Part shown: positions 6,901 to 7,374 of the stretch, piece by piece | Numbering within the stretch: position 1 is the first letter of the stretch | Layout of the letters: the number at the start of each line of letters is the position of its first letter | NCBI GenBank assembly: GCA_902797525.1 | Contig: CADBSZ010000046.1 | Location: 1-7,374, forward strand | DNA: 7,374 nucleotides | Origin: an uncultured Ruminococcus sp. | GTDB lineage: Bacteria; Bacillota; Clostridia; Oscillospirales; Acutalibacteraceae | Direction: 5' to 3' | Program-made: the position numbers and the translations under genes | The notes under the pieces: model-generated | The model's database searches: none | What the model was told of the DNA's origin: nothing | The model's input: the letters and a program-made list of their open reading frames with translations, nothing else

Positions 6901-7185
6901 GGTCATCACGTCGCAAAAATAAGACGGCATGACGCTTTGCACGCCCTCAACGGCGCGCACCGCCGCGATGTCGTCCTCGGAAATGCCGTTGGTGGACACC
7001 AGGCGGAAATCCATCAGGCGTTTGTCGCGATAGTAGGTTTCGGCAAGATGATACATTGACGGCGAGGTTGCCTTGATGCCGGCAAAAAAGCCCACGCCCA
7101 GCGCGATAATCGCCATAATGGAAATAAACCGCGCTTTGGTGTGCGCGATTTCGCGGAAGGTATTTTGCAGCAGCGCTTTTGTCAA
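3928..7185 (-). CDS. FtsX/MacB-family ABC transporter permease with coiled-coil insert
   Basis: A membrane subunit of a type VII (MacB/FtsX-like) ABC system; the substrate is unknown. The product is 1085 residues from TTG. TM1 lies at about 20-37. A first extracytoplasmic domain follows, then two long Ala/Gln/Glu/Lys-rich helical arms (about 232-377 and 405-524) joined by a Pro-rich turn (380-396). TM2-4 (about 553-573, 600-624, 648-669) and TM5 (720-742) come next, then a second outer domain (743-952) and TM6-8 (about 953-973, 1005-1027, 1049-1069). The coupling motifs RTEIATLKALGY and VREIATFKVLGF mark two FtsX domains. The C-terminus MVESLKSVE is typical of the family. GAGGTGA (7191-7197) points to the TTG at 7185; a GTG at 7194 in the same frame lies inside that site. 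No ATPase gene is in the window, so the partner must be to the right or elsewhere. Confidence 0.93.
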   Translation of the reverse strand: MTKALLQNTFREIAHTKARFISIMAIIALGVGFFAGIKATSPSMYHLAETYYRDKRLMDFRLVSTNGISEDDIAAVRAVEGVQSVMPSYFCDVMTSPDNGGDVIRLMAVPKSYDKNPALNTLVINEGKIAKKSGQIVTESIAFANSSNKVGGKITFAPMAGDTPITDLLNTNEFTIVGKAETPLYISFQRGTTTIGDGKIDEYMYICADDFKIPRYTELYVKADFSDTVSAFSDEYEAKIEKLKADLQAVTEQRGLAFDDELEKAKADLAAARTEYETQKSAAQEQLSAALAELAAGEEEYNAKVAEGEAKLGEAQEQIAGGEQSLAQAESAYNSGVSAGQAQLSQGQAQLSQGQAQLNSAKTDFNNQIAGEQSALDNAPSQPPKTPDGFADLIPGIIGNLTQGAQQSAAQIALDAKEAIGQAQLALAQAQLYSGGAQLAEGQSELAVQQISGQQQLSAGKAQLDAAKSQYESGKAELEAQKQSGAEQLAAAREEYNAAKAAADEKLGEALRLIEEGEAALEKLSPPTWYVFTRDDNPGYHTYTQNADRLDAVASVFPLFFLLVAVLVCVTTMTRLIEEKRTEIATLKALGYSDGSIILKYIIYSMIAAVTGSAVGVAAGVSTLPFIIYDAYKIMFYIGDIDLVIHVPSIVIGMLAAVVCTAAVSVIVCAKSLRAKPAQAMRPKAPKPGKRILLERVAPLWRHMGFTAKLTARNLFRYKVRLCMTVIGVAGCTALIVAAFGLLNSFDPLTEAQFGDIFKYDAVVIPKAGGDAEELAYLKTLAQNTGRADAVLLTMQEEVTLRFKDNATTESTYISVPEDTGELDNIISLHTRKDKTPLSLTDDSVLLNEKLAAEFGISAGDTVELATDNGTAQVKVGGIYEQYVYNYVFMTPQCYQSLFAKPVRYNLFDVRLTDKEEATAEAFSSAMLKDARVTAISYMDQTIEDFRKTLNSLNMVVVVMVVCAAALAFVVLYNLTNINIAERVREIATFKVLGFFNRETSRFIYIENIILTLLGILVGLGLGVLLTEFIVGTVEIDNIMFGRDIYLSTYLYAAGLTMLFSLLVNAAMSVKIRKVNMVESLKSVE
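5891..6175 (-). repeat. 21-bp in-frame repeats inside the permease gene
   Basis: The 11-mer AGCTGCGCCTG begins at 5891, 5912, 6113, 6134 and 6155; spacing is exactly 21 within each cluster. On the coding strand the units give GQAQLSQ-like seven-residue repeats. Because 21 is a multiple of three, gain or loss of a unit would lengthen or shorten the coiled coil without shifting the frame. Confidence 0.75.
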
Positions 7186-7190
7186 TGAAA

Positions 7191-7197
7191 TCACCTC
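7191..7197 (-). promoter_or_regulatory. Ribosome binding site of the permease gene
   Basis: GAGGTGA on the minus strand, five bases before TTG at 7185. It contains the alternative GTG at 7194, which itself has no good upstream site. The resulting N-terminus MTKALLQNTFREI resembles starts usual in this family. Confidence 0.65.
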
Positions 7198-7200
7198 GTT

Positions 7201-7214
7201 TTAGTGGTTAGTGA
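7201..7214. repeat. Two tandem TTAGTGG-type heptamers
   Basis: TTAGTGG followed by TTAGTGA, directly upstream of the permease ribosome binding site. It differs by one or two bases per unit from TCAGTGG-TCAGTGG, the minus-strand reading of 1886-1899. Confidence 0.45.
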
Positions 7215-7274
7215 ACGGATTACAACAGTTGGCTTCTGTTTCGCAATCGGTTTTTGGGGATAGCACGGCGCTTA

Positions 7275-7298
7275 GGGCAAGCGGTGTTCGCCCCTACA
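7275..7298 (-). repeat. GTAGGGGC hairpin repeat, copy 2
   Basis: GGGCAAGC (7275-7282) pairs imperfectly with GTTCGCCC (7286-7293), and GCCCCTAC lies at 7290-7297. The orientation matches copy 1 and is opposite to copy 3. CGCCCCTACA (7289-7298) is an exact inverted repeat of TGTAGGGGCG (7326-7335). Confidence 0.65.
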
Positions 7299-7325
7299 AT
7301 TGAATGGAAACGTATCAGATATAGG

Positions 7326-7351
7326 TGTAGGGGCGGTGCTTGCCGCCGCCC
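7326..7351 (+). repeat. GTAGGGGC hairpin repeat, copy 3
   Basis: TGTAGGGGCG is followed by a hairpin, GGGCGGTG (7331-7338) with CGCCGCCC (7344-7351), eight pairs with one wobble and the loop CTTGC. It faces copy 2 across 27 bases. Confidence 0.68.
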
Positions 7352-7355
7352 GTTT

Positions 7356-7374
7356 GTCGCGGCTATGCCGCGAC
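7356..7374. repeat. Perfect 8-bp palindrome at the window edge
   Basis: GTCGCGGC and GCCGCGAC flank the loop TAT. On the minus strand it is followed by AAACGGGC, with no T-run. On the plus strand the window ends, so a terminator for an upstream plus-strand gene can be neither shown nor excluded. It may also be an extension of the adjacent repeat element. Confidence 0.6.

Noticed and set aside
5836..7059. Plus-strand open frame of 407 codons opposite the permease
   Set aside because: It is antisense to a gene with clear FtsX motifs. Its composition (many Arg, Leu, Gly, Val) is what the GC-rich complement of that gene gives, and no ribosome binding site or known domain is evident.

Overview
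The window reads as chromosomal DNA of a Gram-positive anaerobe of the Bacillota, most likely class Clostridia (an Oscillospirales-type gut bacterium is my best guess). The grounds are strong GAGGTG/AGAAGGTG Shine-Dalgarno sites, consensus sigma-A promoters, a GatCAB-type amidotransferase beside aspS, a very large FtsX/MacB-type permease with a coiled-coil insert, and GC-rich codon third positions. Genus cannot be fixed from the sequence alone.

All four genes lie on the minus strand, so transcription runs from right to left. From the right: a gap with palindromic repeats (7186-7374); a 1085-residue FtsX-family ABC permease (3928-7185); a repeat-rich gap (3650-3927); aspS, aspartyl-tRNA synthetase (1904-3649); a gap with repeats, a terminator and a promoter (1617-1903); gatC (1338-1616); and the first 443 codons of gatA (1-1329), which runs off the left edge. 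gatB would be expected next, outside the window.

The three translation genes form a functional group. AspRS charges tRNA-Asp and, if it is non-discriminating, mischarges tRNA-Asn with Asp; GatCAB then amidates Asp-tRNA-Asn (and Glu-tRNA-Gln). The AspRS has DHGG in its anticodon-binding domain, with His36 where discriminating E. coli AspRS has Leu, which fits relaxed tRNA choice. aspS and gatCA are neighbours but look like separate transcription units. aspS has an extended -10 promoter (3690-3718) and an intrinsic terminator (1711-1740); gatC has its own TTGAAA-17-TATAAT promoter (1650-1678). The permease is unrelated to translation, and its ATPase is not in the window.

The least ordinary parts are the three intergenic gaps. 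Each is a mosaic of 7-nt tandem microrepeats and palindromes. A GTAGGGGC-plus-hairpin repeat occurs three times, in two gaps. A (C/T)CACTAA/CCACTGA-like heptamer pair also occurs in two gaps. The gap between the permease and aspS holds four alternating copies of CGGTCGGG flanked by inverted GAAAGTT heptads, together resembling a small non-coding mobile or MITE-like palindrome. I see no CRISPR array, RNA gene, transposase, phage gene or defence system, and no clear evidence of a new multi-gene system.
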